Below, piece by piece: positions 17,257-25,328 of a DNA stretch of 35,804 nt. Each line of letters starts with the position of its first letter. Positions within the stretch are counted from its first letter, which is position 1. The position numbers were made by a program, and so were the translations under genes. The notes beneath the pieces were generated by a model. That model did not search any database and was not told where the DNA came from. It saw only the letters and a list, made by a program, of their open reading frames with translations. The stretch covers positions 1 to 35,804 of the forward strand of contig NZ_MORL01000034.1 of NCBI RefSeq assembly GCF_001870735.1, given 5' to 3'. This stretch comes from Arsenicibacter rosenii (GTDB taxonomy: Bacteria > Bacteroidota > Bacteroidia > Cytophagales > Spirosomataceae).

Positions 17257-17282
17257 CAACTACCTGCGTATTGCTGTCAAGC

Positions 17283-17771
17283 CTACCGGAAACGGTCAGA
17301 TTCGCGCACCTTACGCTCATCACGACGGATAAACCGGTTCGCCAGGGCGTTACAAACCAAAGCAACAATCAACGCATAAAAGCCCGGCAGGAAGTTACCC
17401 TGATCGTCCGGATTACCGAATGCCTTGCCTTTATACAACGTCTGGTACAGCGCGATCCCCATAATGGCCGTCAGCAGCATCGCATTGATGGCACACATCA
17501 TCGTCTGGCGCAGGCGGTTGCGGTATTGAAAAACAGCATACAGGGCCAATATAGCAACCCCGGCCATCAGCATAGCCAGATACCACAGCGGATCGACGCT
17601 GGTGGATGTACCACCCGATGGCAGTGTTGCTATCTTTTCATATTGCAGTGCCGTCAGCCGGGCCGACTCAGTTGGCAGACTACCTTTTTTTTCCCAAAGC
17701 GGATTGAGCAGGGCAAAGCCCATAGAGAGCGAAATCAGGAACAGAAATATGGTCTGAACGCGTTGAATCAT
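17283..17771 (-). CDS. DUF4293 family membrane protein
   Basis: A 162-residue protein with four predicted membrane segments (about 5-24, 60-80, 90-108 and 125-142). The N terminus MIQRVQTIFLFLISLSM and the C-terminal LANRFIRRDERKVRESDRFR are the signature ends of DUF4293, a family seen mainly in Bacteroidota. The function is unknown. The basic tail is predicted cytoplasmic. The gene is divergent from mnmD, with a putative -7 element (17835-17842, minus strand) 64 bp upstream. Confidence 0.88.
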   Translation of the reverse strand: MIQRVQTIFLFLISLSMGFALLNPLWEKKGSLPTESARLTALQYEKIATLPSGGTSTSVDPLWYLAMLMAGVAILALYAVFQYRNRLRQTMMCAINAMLLTAIMGIALYQTLYKGKAFGNPDDQGNFLPGFYALIVALVCNALANRFIRRDERKVRESDRFR

Positions 17772-17834
17772 AAAATTTCAAGAGAAAATAAATAGCGGAC
17801 ATTCGTACGTATGACGCTGCCCGTCTGGACGGCG

Positions 17835-17842
17835 CAAAGTTA
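17835..17842 (-). promoter_or_regulatory. Putative -7 element of the DUF4293 gene
   Basis: The minus strand reads TAACTTTG, matching TAnnTTTG. The -33 position falls in the first codons of mnmD and shows only a GTTT-like match. The transcript leader would contain the small palindrome CCGTC-TG-GACGG (17821-17832). Confidence 0.4.
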
Positions 17843-17858
17843 GCCAAATCGCAGGATT

Positions 17859-18527
17859 ATGAAAACAGACAGCCGGATTGTCGTCACCGCCGACGGATCG
17901 CACTCCCTTTTTAACGAACAGGCCGGACAACACTACCACTCTATTTTCGGGGCCCGGCAGGAATCTGAGCGGGTTTTTATGGAACTTGGCTTGCAGGAAG
18001 CCTTTGACCGGTTTACAGAAACCCCGCTCCGTGTCTTTGAAATGGGGTTCGGAACCGGCCTGAATGCCGTTATGACTGCGCAGGAAGCCGAAAACCGGCA
18101 ACGCCCTGTGCTGTATACGACCGTTGAAGCCTTTCCCATACCGCTTGATGAAGCGTATCAGCTTAATTTTGATGAGGTGCTGGGCACGCGCTATACCTAT
18201 GCCTTACACGAAGCACCCTGGCAGATACCAACCGTTATTAATCCGTACTTTACCCTCACAAAGCAGGAACGACAATTGCAGACTTTCAGCACTGATGGTG
18301 CCTTCCATGTGGTTTACTACGATGCGTTTGCCCCCGAAGCCCAGCCCGAACTCTGGACCGCAGACCTTTTTCAGCACGTTGCCGGTATGATGGTCTCAAA
18401 CGGTATTCTGACAACCTATTGCTCTAAAGGCTATGTACAGCGAAACCTGAAAGCAGCCGGTTTCCGGGTTGAGAAACATCCAGGGCCGGCCCGTAAACGG
18501 GAAATACTTCGTGCTGTAAAAATTTGA
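17859..18527 (+). CDS. mnmD: tRNA (5-methylaminomethyl-2-thiouridine-34) methyltransferase MnmD
   Basis: Catalyses the last step of mnm5s2U formation at the wobble position of tRNAs for Lys, Glu and Gln, transferring methyl from S-adenosylmethionine. It has 222 residues. The SAM-binding motif is RVFEMGFGTGLNAVM (58-72), and the family-specific active region VVYYDAFAPEAQPELWTADLF is present. Only the methyltransferase half of the E. coli MnmC fusion is present; the FAD-dependent oxidoreductase half is absent, as is common outside proteobacteria. The second Met-rich shadow frames are not coding. Its stop codon overlaps the -33 element of the next gene's promoter. A cysteine desulfurase, the sulfur source for the 2-thio group, is encoded 1.7 kb downstream, though not as one operon. 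Confidence 0.9.
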   Translation: MKTDSRIVVTADGSHSLFNEQAGQHYHSIFGARQESERVFMELGLQEAFDRFTETPLRVFEMGFGTGLNAVMTAQEAENRQRPVLYTTVEAFPIPLDEAYQLNFDEVLGTRYTYALHEAPWQIPTVINPYFTLTKQERQLQTFSTDGAFHVVYYDAFAPEAQPELWTADLFQHVAGMMVSNGILTTYCSKGYVQRNLKAAGFRVEKHPGPARKREILRAVKI

Positions 18528-18553
18528 GAAATTCTGTAAGTTTCATAAGTTTG
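18523..18553 (+). promoter_or_regulatory. Promoter of the FGGY kinase gene
   Basis: TTTG (18523-18526), 19 nt, TAAGTTTG (18546-18553) is an exact fit to the Bacteroidota -33/-7 consensus and spacing. It overlaps the last codon of mnmD and lies 75 bp before the kinase start. Confidence 0.7.
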
Positions 18554-18628
18554 ATGCATTAAGTGTAAAAACGACACTATTACAAGTTAACTGAAGATAT
18601 AAAGAACCTTTTTACTAGTTTCCCAGCT

Positions 18629-20113
18629 ATGTATCTCCTTGGATTTGACGTCGGTAGTTCATCGGTTAAGGCCTGTTTGCTGAATGCAGAAACAGGTCAG
18701 GCAGTTGCCGCTGCTTTTTATCCGGAAACCGAAATGGCTATCGAAGCCCCGCAGGCCGGCTTTGCTGAACAACAACCCGAAAACTGGTGGAAAAACGCCT
18801 GTCTGGCTTCAAATGCCGTGCTTCAGAAAGCCGGCGTAGAACCGGCAGCGGTAAAAGCGGTGGGGATTTCCTATCAGATGCACGGGCTGGTGGTGGTCGA
18901 TAAAGCGTTTAATGTACTGCGCCCGTCGATTATCTGGTGCGACAGCCGCGCCGTTCCGTATGGCCAGGCTGCGTTTCAGGACCTTGGTGCCGCCCAGTGT
19001 CTGTCTCACCTGCTCAATTCGCCGGGTAATTTCACAGCGGCTAAACTGGCCTGGGTAAAGGCCAATGAACCGAGTATATACGCTGAAGTAGACAAATTTA
19101 TGCTGCCCGGCGATTATCTGGCCGCCCGCATGACCGGCGATATTGTTACGACGGCTTCCGGCTTATCTGAAGGTACGCTCTGGGATTTCCTCAAAGACCA
19201 GCCGGCGGATTTTCTGCTCAACTACTACGGTTTCGACCAATCGCTGATGCCGGCCATTAAGCCGACGTTTGGATTGCAGGGGCATATTTCGGCTTCGGCA
19301 GCCGCTGAACTGGGGCTCGCCGAAGGTACACCGGTGACCTACCGTGCCGGCGATCAGCCAAACAATGCCATGTCGCTGAACGTACTGGAACCGGGTCAGA
19401 TTGCGGCTACCGCCGGTACATCCGGTGTTGTATACGGGGTGAGTGATCAGGCAAAATACGACCCTCAGTCGCGGGTAAATACCTTTCTGCACGTCAGCCA
19501 TACGCCTGAAGCGCCGCGTTATGGTGTGCTGCTGTGCGTTAACGGAACCGGCATTCTGAACAGCTGGATGCGCAATAAACTCTTCCAGGGAACCATCGAC
19601 TACCCGCAAATGAATGATCTGGCGGCACACTCACCCATTGGGGCCGACGGGCTGATTTGTCTGCCGTTTGGTAATGGTGCCGAGCGCATGCTCAGTAACA
19701 AAGACCTTGGGGCTACCTTCAAGGGCTTACAGCTCACCCGTCATGGTTTACCGCACATACTGCGGGCGGCGCAGGAGGGCATCGTTTTTGCGTTCTATTA
19801 CGGCATGGAAATCATGCAGCAGGTCGGGGTCGGGTTACGGACCATCCGGGCAGGCGAGGCCAACATGTTCCTGAGCCCGATTTTCGGCAGTACGCTGGCT
19901 AACCTGAGCGGTTGCGAAATTGAGCTCTACAACACCGACGGTGCGCAGGGGGCAGCCCGCGGCGCCGGTATCGGTGCCGGTATTTATAAAAATGCAGCCG
20001 AAGCATTCTCAGGCCTTAAAGTGGTTCGTACGATCGAACCCGATATGCGGACGCAGCAGGCCTATCAGGAAGCCTATGCCAACTGGAATCATACCCTGAC
20101 ACAACAAGTTTGA
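18629..20113 (+). CDS. FGGY-family carbohydrate kinase, probably xylulokinase
   Basis: A 494-residue cytoplasmic sugar kinase. The N-terminal phosphate-binding loop GFDVGSSSVKACLL (5-18), the substrate loop SYQMHGLVVVD (81-91; Met-His-Gly is typical of xylulokinase) and the catalytic Asp242 in AGDQPNNA are present. So is the C-terminal ATP region (AGEANMFLSPIFGSTLANLSG...GAQGAARGAGIGAG). Expected reaction: ATP + D-xylulose to xylulose 5-phosphate, feeding the pentose phosphate pathway. No xylose isomerase or transporter gene lies nearby, so the substrate could be another ketose and the xylB name is withheld. It has its own strong promoter and ends before a hairpin. Confidence 0.88.
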   Translation: MYLLGFDVGSSSVKACLLNAETGQAVAAAFYPETEMAIEAPQAGFAEQQPENWWKNACLASNAVLQKAGVEPAAVKAVGISYQMHGLVVVDKAFNVLRPSIIWCDSRAVPYGQAAFQDLGAAQCLSHLLNSPGNFTAAKLAWVKANEPSIYAEVDKFMLPGDYLAARMTGDIVTTASGLSEGTLWDFLKDQPADFLLNYYGFDQSLMPAIKPTFGLQGHISASAAAELGLAEGTPVTYRAGDQPNNAMSLNVLEPGQIAATAGTSGVVYGVSDQAKYDPQSRVNTFLHVSHTPEAPRYGVLLCVNGTGILNSWMRNKLFQGTIDYPQMNDLAAHSPIGADGLICLPFGNGAERMLSNKDLGATFKGLQLTRHGLPHILRAAQEGIVFAFYYGMEIMQQVGVGLRTIRAGEANMFLSPIFGSTLANLSGCEIELYNTDGAQGAARGAGIGAGIYKNAAEAFSGLKVVRTIEPDMRTQQAYQEAYANWNHTLTQQV

Positions 20114-20158
20114 CGCATTTACGAATTACGATTAGGGGCACATAGTCACAAAACGTAT

Positions 20159-20188
20159 CAACAGGCGACTCAGGCGGGTCGCCTGTTG
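20159..20188 (+). terminator. Hairpin after the FGGY kinase gene
   Basis: Ten-bp perfect stem (CAACAGGCGA with TCGCCTGTTG) and a 10-nt loop, 45 bp past the stop codon. No clear T tract follows. Confidence 0.5.
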
Positions 20189-20208
20189 GCGTTTATCCGC
20201 TGCCAGAC

Positions 20209-20239
20209 TGGACAGTTTTCGCGGATAGCCGTACCTTTG
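20209..20239 (+). promoter_or_regulatory. Putative promoter of the cysteine desulfurase gene
   Basis: TGG (20209-20211, weak -33), a 20-nt spacer and a perfect -7 TACCTTTG (20232-20239), 19 bp before the start codon. Confidence 0.5.
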
Positions 20240-20258
20240 TGTCTTACTTAACAAACTA

Positions 20259-21431
20259 ATGGCGAATCGTTCTGAATCAGTTTATCTGGACAATGCCGCA
20301 ACAACGCGGCTTGATCCCGAAGTTCTGGAGGCCATGCTCCCGATGATGACGGAGTTCTTCGGCAACCCATCTTCCATCCACGCTCACGGACGGAAGGTAC
20401 GGTCGGCCATTGAAAAGGCACGGAAAACGGTTGCGACACTGCTCAATACATCACCTGCCGAAATCTTTTTTACGTCGGGAGGAACAGAGGCTGATAATAC
20501 AGCCATTTGCAGTAGCATCGAGACCTTCGGGCTTACCCACGCAATTACTTCCCCCCTGGAACACCATGCGGTCTTACATACGCTGGAGCATCTGGACAAA
20601 ACCGGAAAGGTAAAACTGAGTCTGGTCGAGGTAGACGCAAAGGGACGCATTGACCAGGAACACCTGAAGGCATTATTACAAGCCAATCCGGGTTCGCTGG
20701 TGTCGCTCATGCATGGCAATAATGAGATTGGTAACCTGCTTGACCTGGAAGCTACCGGCCACCTGTGTGCGGAATACAAAGCGATTTTCCACACGGATAC
20801 CGTTCAGACGATGGGCCATTTCCGGCACGACCTGCAAAAACTGCCGGTTGACTTTATTGTCGGAGCAGCGCATAAATTCCATGGGCCCAAGGGTGTCGGA
20901 TTTCTGTATGTGAATGCTGATCCGAAATCAGGACGGGGCAAGATACAGCCATTCGTACACGGCGGAGCCCAGGAACGCAACATGCGGGGCGGCACCGAAA
21001 ACGTATACGGCATTATCGGACTAGCCAAAGCGCTGGAAATTGCTTACCGCGACATGGACGCTCATCACCAGCACATCCTGGGTCTGAAAAAGCGTATGAT
21101 TGAACAGCTACGCGAAAAACTCGACGATGTCCGCTTCAACGGCGACTCCGATAATCTGGAAGGTAGTCTGTACACCGTTCTGAACGTGAGCTTACCGTCT
21201 TCAGACATGAGCGATATGTTGTTGTTCAACCTGGACATTGCCGGTATTTCGGCCTCAGGCGGGTCAGCCTGTTCGAGCGGGTCAAACGTTGGCTCCCATG
21301 TACTGGCGGCGCTGCCGGGCATCGATCCCGACCGTGGTTACGTGCGCTTCTCATTCGGCAAATACAACACGCCTGAAGAAATCGACTACACCGTCGATAC
21401 GCTTGTAGGATTGTATCATAAAGTGGGATAA
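20259..21431 (+). CDS. Cysteine desulfurase (NifS/IscS type)
   Basis: A PLP enzyme that converts cysteine to alanine and delivers persulfide sulfur for Fe-S clusters and thiolated tRNA. It has 390 residues. The start YLDNAATTRLDPEVLEAM is typical. PLP is bound at Lys206 in GAAHKFHGPKG, with His103 in LEHHAV stacking on the ring. The persulfide-forming Cys338 lies in SASGGSACSSGS, the short-loop group I arrangement. The enzyme looks complete. No iscU or suf genes adjoin it. Possible clients in this window are the Fe-S proteins at 9821 and 10680, and the s2U34 tRNA pathway used by MnmD. It has its own putative promoter. Confidence 0.94.
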   Translation: MANRSESVYLDNAATTRLDPEVLEAMLPMMTEFFGNPSSIHAHGRKVRSAIEKARKTVATLLNTSPAEIFFTSGGTEADNTAICSSIETFGLTHAITSPLEHHAVLHTLEHLDKTGKVKLSLVEVDAKGRIDQEHLKALLQANPGSLVSLMHGNNEIGNLLDLEATGHLCAEYKAIFHTDTVQTMGHFRHDLQKLPVDFIVGAAHKFHGPKGVGFLYVNADPKSGRGKIQPFVHGGAQERNMRGGTENVYGIIGLAKALEIAYRDMDAHHQHILGLKKRMIEQLREKLDDVRFNGDSDNLEGSLYTVLNVSLPSSDMSDMLLFNLDIAGISASGGSACSSGSNVGSHVLAALPGIDPDRGYVRFSFGKYNTPEEIDYTVDTLVGLYHKVG

Positions 21432-21473
21432 AGAGTGGGCGGGCTACGCGTCGTGAACTACTTATCCCGCTCT
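21421..21473. terminator. Possible imperfect hairpin between convergent genes
   Basis: AAGTGGGATAA (21421-21431, overlapping the stop codon) can pair with TTATCCCGCTC (21463-21473), with one G-T pair and one mismatch. The alternative arm AAAGAGTGGG pairs with CCCGCTCTTT. It lies between the convergent desulfurase and flavin reductase genes. Weak evidence. Confidence 0.3.
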
Positions 21474-21511
21474 TTCACCGCGCGGCGGCCGCCTTTTATC
21501 TCTTTCGCTCT

Positions 21512-22090
21512 TTAAATCAACCACCGCTGACCGACTTTCAGGGAGTAGTCGATGAAGGCTTTAGCCGTACGGTCATACACCTCGTTGCCGAGTGAGTGAC
21601 CACTCTCATCGATATTTTTGTGCGTCTCGTGCGATTCGTAAATCCGTGCTGACACGACGGAGTATCCGTCCAGAAAATTAATCAGCTTGTTCAGAATGGT
21701 TGTCATCTGAATGGCCGGCTGACGACCGCCACGCCCGTTCGATACGCCGGCAAACGCAAAGACCTTGTTATCAAACAGGTACTTAAACGGTTTATCACCC
21801 AGTTGATGCAGCATGTTGATAAACTGCGGGCTGGTGATCCAATTATATTCGGGCACCACAAAAAAGACTAAATCTGCCGCGGCCCATGTGTCAATCAACT
21901 CCTGCTGAAAGGCGGTCAGGTTCTCCGGATCTACCTCGCCCTGACCCACCAGCGGAATATCATAGGCCTCAAAATTTGCCAGAGCGATGTCCTGATGTCC
22001 ATACGTTTCCAGTACGTTACGGATGTGGCGTGCAAAACGCAGGGAATTACTGTTTTTACGCGGAGAAGTCGAAATAACGGCTATTTTCAT
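21512..22090 (-). CDS. NADPH-dependent FMN reductase-like flavoprotein
   Basis: A 192-residue flavodoxin-fold protein. The N-terminal ISTSPRKNSNSLRFARHI is the phosphate-binding loop for FMN, and VVPEYNWITSPQFINMLHQLG (about 79-99) is the family's isoalloxazine-contact segment (PEYN motif). ALANFEAYDIPLVGQ aligns with the first beta-alpha unit. Relatives reduce quinones, azo dyes, chromate or free FMN with NAD(P)H and protect against redox stress. The physiological substrate is unknown. The C-terminal extension (about 150-192) replaces the usual short end and is somewhat longer than in the smallest members. Single gene, divergent from the small secreted protein. Confidence 0.88.
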   Translation of the reverse strand: MKIAVISTSPRKNSNSLRFARHIRNVLETYGHQDIALANFEAYDIPLVGQGEVDPENLTAFQQELIDTWAAADLVFFVVPEYNWITSPQFINMLHQLGDKPFKYLFDNKVFAFAGVSNGRGGRQPAIQMTTILNKLINFLDGYSVVSARIYESHETHKNIDESGHSLGNEVYDRTAKAFIDYSLKVGQRWLI

Positions 22091-22206
22091 AGGTTTTTTA
22101 TCATCATGTTATCAGGTTAACGCCTGACCGGAAATTTGGTTTTATGTGCTGAGCACAAAGTCAGTATCTTGCAACGTTTGTGTGAAAAAAAGCTCTTTAT
22201 CGCATC

Positions 22207-22530
22207 ATGTACAAAACGTTTTTCATCATGCGGTTAATTTGTCTCCTACTGGCCGTTACCGGCAGCGCCCTCGCGCAGGAAAAAGTTCAGGAAGAATCGC
22301 TGCCGGCTCCTGCAATGCCAAATGCGATGCCTACTGCCCGCCCAATGGCCGGGTTCTACCGTAATCCGAAGAATCCTAAAAACGTCATCCGGTCGACGGT
22401 CGACAATATGCCGGTGAAGACGCCGGATTCCAGCCAGACCTACTCCATTTTGTCGGCACCAGCCCTACCGAAATCCCGTAAACAGCCTTTACCAAAAAGC
22501 TCACCTGTCATACCGGCGATACCAAAATGA
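22207..22530 (+). CDS. Small Pro-rich secreted protein, unknown function
   Basis: A 107-residue product with a signal peptide (MRLICLLLAVTGSALAQ, using either the first Met or Met8 at 22228). The mature chain of about 80 residues is rich in Pro, Lys, Ser and Met and lacks Cys and aromatic clusters (FYRNPKNPKNVIRSTVDNMP, KSRKQPLPKSSPVIPAIPK). It is basic and probably disordered. No domain was recognised. It ends 6 bp before the stop of the convergent PLP-enzyme gene. A coding assignment is supported by the clear signal peptide and codon usage like the neighbours. Confidence 0.6.
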   Translation: MYKTFFIMRLICLLLAVTGSALAQEKVQEESLPAPAMPNAMPTARPMAGFYRNPKNPKNVIRSTVDNMPVKTPDSSQTYSILSAPALPKSRKQPLPKSSPVIPAIPK

Positions 22531-22536
22531 TAAACA

Positions 22537-23664
22537 TTACGCCAGACTGTCCAGCGCCTGTGCCAGATCGGCGATCAGGTCCTGTGCATACTCAAGACCG
22601 ATGGAGACCCGAAGTAAGTTGACGGGGGTTGCTGTATTCGGCCCCTCCACCGATGCCCGGTGCTCGATCAGGCTTTCGACACCACCCAGACTGGTTGCCC
22701 GCGCAAACAGGGTCAGCCTACCGGCAAACAGCAGAGCCTCCGGCGCACCACCCTTGATCTGCACCGACAGCATCGCCCCCGGTGACTGCATCTGCCGGCT
22801 GGCCAGGACAAACGACGGATGACTTTCCAGCCCCGGATAATGGACAGCCTCTACCTGCGGATGCGTTTGCAGAAAGCGTGCTACCTGCCCCGCCGTTTCA
22901 GTCTGAGCCCGTATCCGGACAGCCAGCGTTTTTATTCCCCGCATTACCAGCCAGCAGTCGAACGGCGCCGGAACCGCACCCGACAGACTTTGCAGCAACC
23001 GCACCCGCTGCGCCAGTTCGTCGTCCTGCCTGAAAACCAAGGCCCCGCCCAGCACATCGCTGTGGCCGCTGAGGTACTTGGTCGTCGAATGCATCACCAC
23101 ATCACAGCCCAGCGACAGTGGCTGCTGAAGCACCGGCGTGGCCCAGGTATTATCGCAGACGCAGATGGCGCCGACGCTGTGCGCCAGGTCAGCCACGGCC
23201 TGCAAATCCGTGATCCGCAGCATCGGATTCGACGGGGTTTCGGTCCAGACCACCCGCGTATTTTCGTGGATCGCCCGCCGCACATCGGCCAGATCCGTCA
23301 TGTCGACTTTGGTATAGGTCAGGCCCCAGGGATGAAACACCTGTTCGAGCAAGGCAGGGGTACCATAATAGGCATCGGCCGCAATGACCACATGATCGCC
23401 GGGGCGCAATGCCTGAAACAACGTCATGGCGGCAGCCTGGCCCGACCCGAAGGCCATTGCCACAGCCCCGCCATCAAGCGCCGCCAGTGCTTTTTCGAGC
23501 GCTTCGCGGTTGGGGTTGTTTGCCCTGCTGTAGAGATACGGGCCTGAAAGGTCATAAGCCTCGTTCCGCGCAAAGGTTGTCGACAGGTAGATAGGCGGAA
23601 TCACCGCACCGGTCGCCGGGTCGGGCTGATGGGTCGCCTGGAGGGCAAGGGTATCGAAATGCAT
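22537..23664 (-). CDS. Trans-sulfuration PLP enzyme (cystathionine gamma-synthase/lyase family)
   Basis: A 375-residue Cys/Met metabolism enzyme. PLP binds Lys196 in MHSTTKYLSGHSDVLGG. Other conserved pieces are YSRANNPNREALE (45-57), the GSGQAAAM loop (74-80), the Tyr99-Tyr100 region that stacks on PLP, Asp171 in CDNTWATP, and SLGGVESLIEHRAS near the C terminus. Family members make or cleave cystathionine or release methanethiol; sequence alone does not separate metB-, metC- and mccB-type activities, so no symbol is given. The start MHFDTLALQATHQPDPATGAVIPPIYLSTTF is canonical. Divergent from the Uma2 gene by 52 bp. Confidence 0.92.
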   Translation of the reverse strand: MHFDTLALQATHQPDPATGAVIPPIYLSTTFARNEAYDLSGPYLYSRANNPNREALEKALAALDGGAVAMAFGSGQAAAMTLFQALRPGDHVVIAADAYYGTPALLEQVFHPWGLTYTKVDMTDLADVRRAIHENTRVVWTETPSNPMLRITDLQAVADLAHSVGAICVCDNTWATPVLQQPLSLGCDVVMHSTTKYLSGHSDVLGGALVFRQDDELAQRVRLLQSLSGAVPAPFDCWLVMRGIKTLAVRIRAQTETAGQVARFLQTHPQVEAVHYPGLESHPSFVLASRQMQSPGAMLSVQIKGGAPEALLFAGRLTLFARATSLGGVESLIEHRASVEGPNTATPVNLLRVSIGLEYAQDLIADLAQALDSLA

Positions 23665-23716
23665 GATCGTTTATGGCTGATTTTTTGTTAGTATTGTATG
23701 AACAAACTAATGAGTT

Positions 23717-24298
23717 ATGGTACTGCCCATTAATCTGCCCTTACAGGATGGCCGATTCACAGATGACGAGTTTTTCAACTTCTGTCAGATGAATCCTAAG
23801 CTGCGCATTGAGCGTGATGAGCACGGCCAAATTTATATAAATATGCCTACCGGACTTGAAACGAGCTTTAGAAATTCTGATTTAATTACAGAGGTTAACC
23901 TGTGGAACAGGCAAACCCACCTGGGCCGCGTTTCTGACTCAAATGGTGGCTACACATTACCGGATACCTCGATGCGCGCACCGGATGTAGCCTGGGTAAG
24001 TAATGAACGGCTGGCAACGGTATCCAAAGAAGACCTTAAAAAGTTTGCCCGTGTCTGTCCGGATTTTGTTATTGAGCTGGCTTCGGAATCAGATGAGCTG
24101 GTACACCTGCAAAAGAAGATGGAAACGTATCTGCTAAATGGCGTCCGGCTTGCCTGGCTTATTGATCCATCAACCATACAGACGCTGGTTTACCAACCGG
24201 AACAAGCCATTGAGTATGTACCATTTGATCAACCATTAACCGGTAAAGACGTATTACCCGGCTTCATCCTGACGGTAAACGATCTTATCAACGGCTAG
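23717..24298 (+). CDS. Uma2 family (DUF820) nuclease-fold protein
   Basis: A 193-residue PD-(D/E)xK-fold protein. Typical elements are RAPDVAWVSNERL (87-99; Asp90), PDFVIELASESD (115-126; Glu120), a helix with KKMETYLLNGVRLAWLIDPS, and the C-terminal VLPGFILTVNDLI. The family is greatly expanded in cyanobacteria and some Bacteroidota and is usually annotated as putative restriction endonuclease. No methyltransferase partner lies next to it, so a restriction-modification role is not supported here and the function is unknown. It is divergent from the PLP enzyme. Confidence 0.88.
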   Translation: MVLPINLPLQDGRFTDDEFFNFCQMNPKLRIERDEHGQIYINMPTGLETSFRNSDLITEVNLWNRQTHLGRVSDSNGGYTLPDTSMRAPDVAWVSNERLATVSKEDLKKFARVCPDFVIELASESDELVHLQKKMETYLLNGVRLAWLIDPSTIQTLVYQPEQAIEYVPFDQPLTGKDVLPGFILTVNDLING

Positions 24299-24398
24299 CC
24301 TATTCGACACAGCCTTTTCCGAACACGATTCCCCGCCTGATTTAATGAGCGAACGCCGTTGGAAGAAACAGGCGATTGATTACATTTACACCAAATTC

Positions 24399-24415
24399 GT
24401 ATGCATGCATACTAT
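24399..24415. promoter_or_regulatory. Palindromic operator, copy 3, before the dienoyl-CoA genes
   Basis: GTATGC-AT-GCATACTAT, ending 11 bp before the start codon at 24427. It shares the right half-site GCATACTAT with copies 1 and 2 and has the same 2-nt centre. The position over the promoter or leader implies control of the two-gene unsaturated fatty acid unit. Confidence 0.6.
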
Positions 24416-24426
24416 AACCAAACCCC

Positions 24427-25248
24427 ATGACCTATCAATCCCTTTCTCTGAACCTGACCGACGGGGTGATGACCCTGACATTGCTCGGTCCCGGCAAAGG
24501 CAATGCAATGGGCCCCGAGTTCTGGGATGAACTCCCGAAAGCCATGGACGACTTTACGGCCATGTCCGATGTCCGGTGCCTGATTGTCCGGGGCAGCGGC
24601 GACCATTTCAGCTACGGACTCGATGTGCTACGCATGTTTCCAATACTCGCCGACATGACTACCGGCACTGTGCTGGCGGATAAACGGATGAAGCTTATGC
24701 GGCAGATCCGGCAGATGCAGTCGGGCTTCCTGAAGATGCATACCGCCCCTTTTCCCGTTATTGCGGCCGTACACGGCTGGTGTATCGGCGGGGGCGTTAA
24801 CATGATTTCGGCGGCCGACATCCGGCTTTGTTCCCGCGAAGCGAAGTTCAGCCTGCGCGAGGCCCGTCTGGCCATTACGCCCGACATTGGCGGGTTACAG
24901 TGGCTACCCGGCATCATCGGTGAGGGGTACACCCGCGAGCTGGCTTACACAGCCAAAGACATTGACGCCGCCACTGCCGAAAAAATGCGGCTGGTGAACC
25001 ACGTCTATGATACCCCCGAAGACCTGTTTACTGAAGCCATGAACATGGCCCGCCAGATTGCCGGTAATTCGGCTACGGCCGTGCAGGGTGCTAAAGCCGT
25101 TCTGAACTACAGCCAGGACAAATCCATCGAAGATGGCTTACAGTACGTTGCCGCCTGGAACGCCTCCCAGCTCCAGTCTCATGACTTCCAGGAAGCGATG
25201 CAGGCAACCGCCGAACGCAGACAAGCAAGCTTTAATAAAAACAATTAG
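24427..25248 (+). CDS. Crotonase-family enzyme, probably delta3,5-delta2,4-dienoyl-CoA isomerase
   Basis: A 273-residue enoyl-CoA hydratase/isomerase superfamily member. The oxyanion-hole segments are SGDHFSYGLDV (57-67) and HGWCIGGGVNM (116-126). Glu145 (FSLREARLAI) and Asp153 (TPDIGGLQWLP) are 8 residues apart, as are Glu196 and Asp204 of rat dienoyl-CoA isomerase. The following LPGIIGEGYTRELAYTAKDIDA also resembles that enzyme rather than ordinary hydratases, which have a second catalytic Glu. Position 125 is Asn where I recall the rat enzyme having Asp176. Predicted job: shifting 3,5-dienoyl-CoA to 2,4-dienoyl-CoA during oxidation of unsaturated fatty acids. The next gene encodes the matching reductase. 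An operator palindrome lies just upstream. Confidence 0.82.
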   Translation: MTYQSLSLNLTDGVMTLTLLGPGKGNAMGPEFWDELPKAMDDFTAMSDVRCLIVRGSGDHFSYGLDVLRMFPILADMTTGTVLADKRMKLMRQIRQMQSGFLKMHTAPFPVIAAVHGWCIGGGVNMISAADIRLCSREAKFSLREARLAITPDIGGLQWLPGIIGEGYTRELAYTAKDIDAATAEKMRLVNHVYDTPEDLFTEAMNMARQIAGNSATAVQGAKAVLNYSQDKSIEDGLQYVAAWNASQLQSHDFQEAMQATAERRQASFNKNN

Positions 25249-25249
25249 C

Positions 25250-25313
25250 GATTGAGTGATTTGTGATTGAGTGAAAAGGGTTGTGCCTTTACTCAATCAC
25301 AAATCACTCAATC
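25250..25313. repeat. Long intergenic hairpin between the dienoyl-CoA genes
   Basis: Perfect 23-bp inverted repeat (25250-25272 with 25291-25313), extended inward by AAAGG/CCTTT. Each arm is itself a near-tandem of GATTGAGTGATTT / GTGATTGAGT. It starts 2 bp after the isomerase stop and ends 15 bp before the reductase start. It may be an attenuator or mRNA-stability element. A related unpaired arm occurs at about 31812-31850. Confidence 0.7.
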
Positions 25314-25328
25314 ACAACTAACTAAACC

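Noticed and set aside
18629-20113. A xylose utilisation operon
   Set aside because: Only the kinase is present; no isomerase, transporter or xylose regulator gene lies near it.
23717-24298. Uma2 protein as part of a restriction-modification or defence system
   Set aside because: No methyltransferase, helicase or toxin partner is adjacent; neighbours are metabolic genes.
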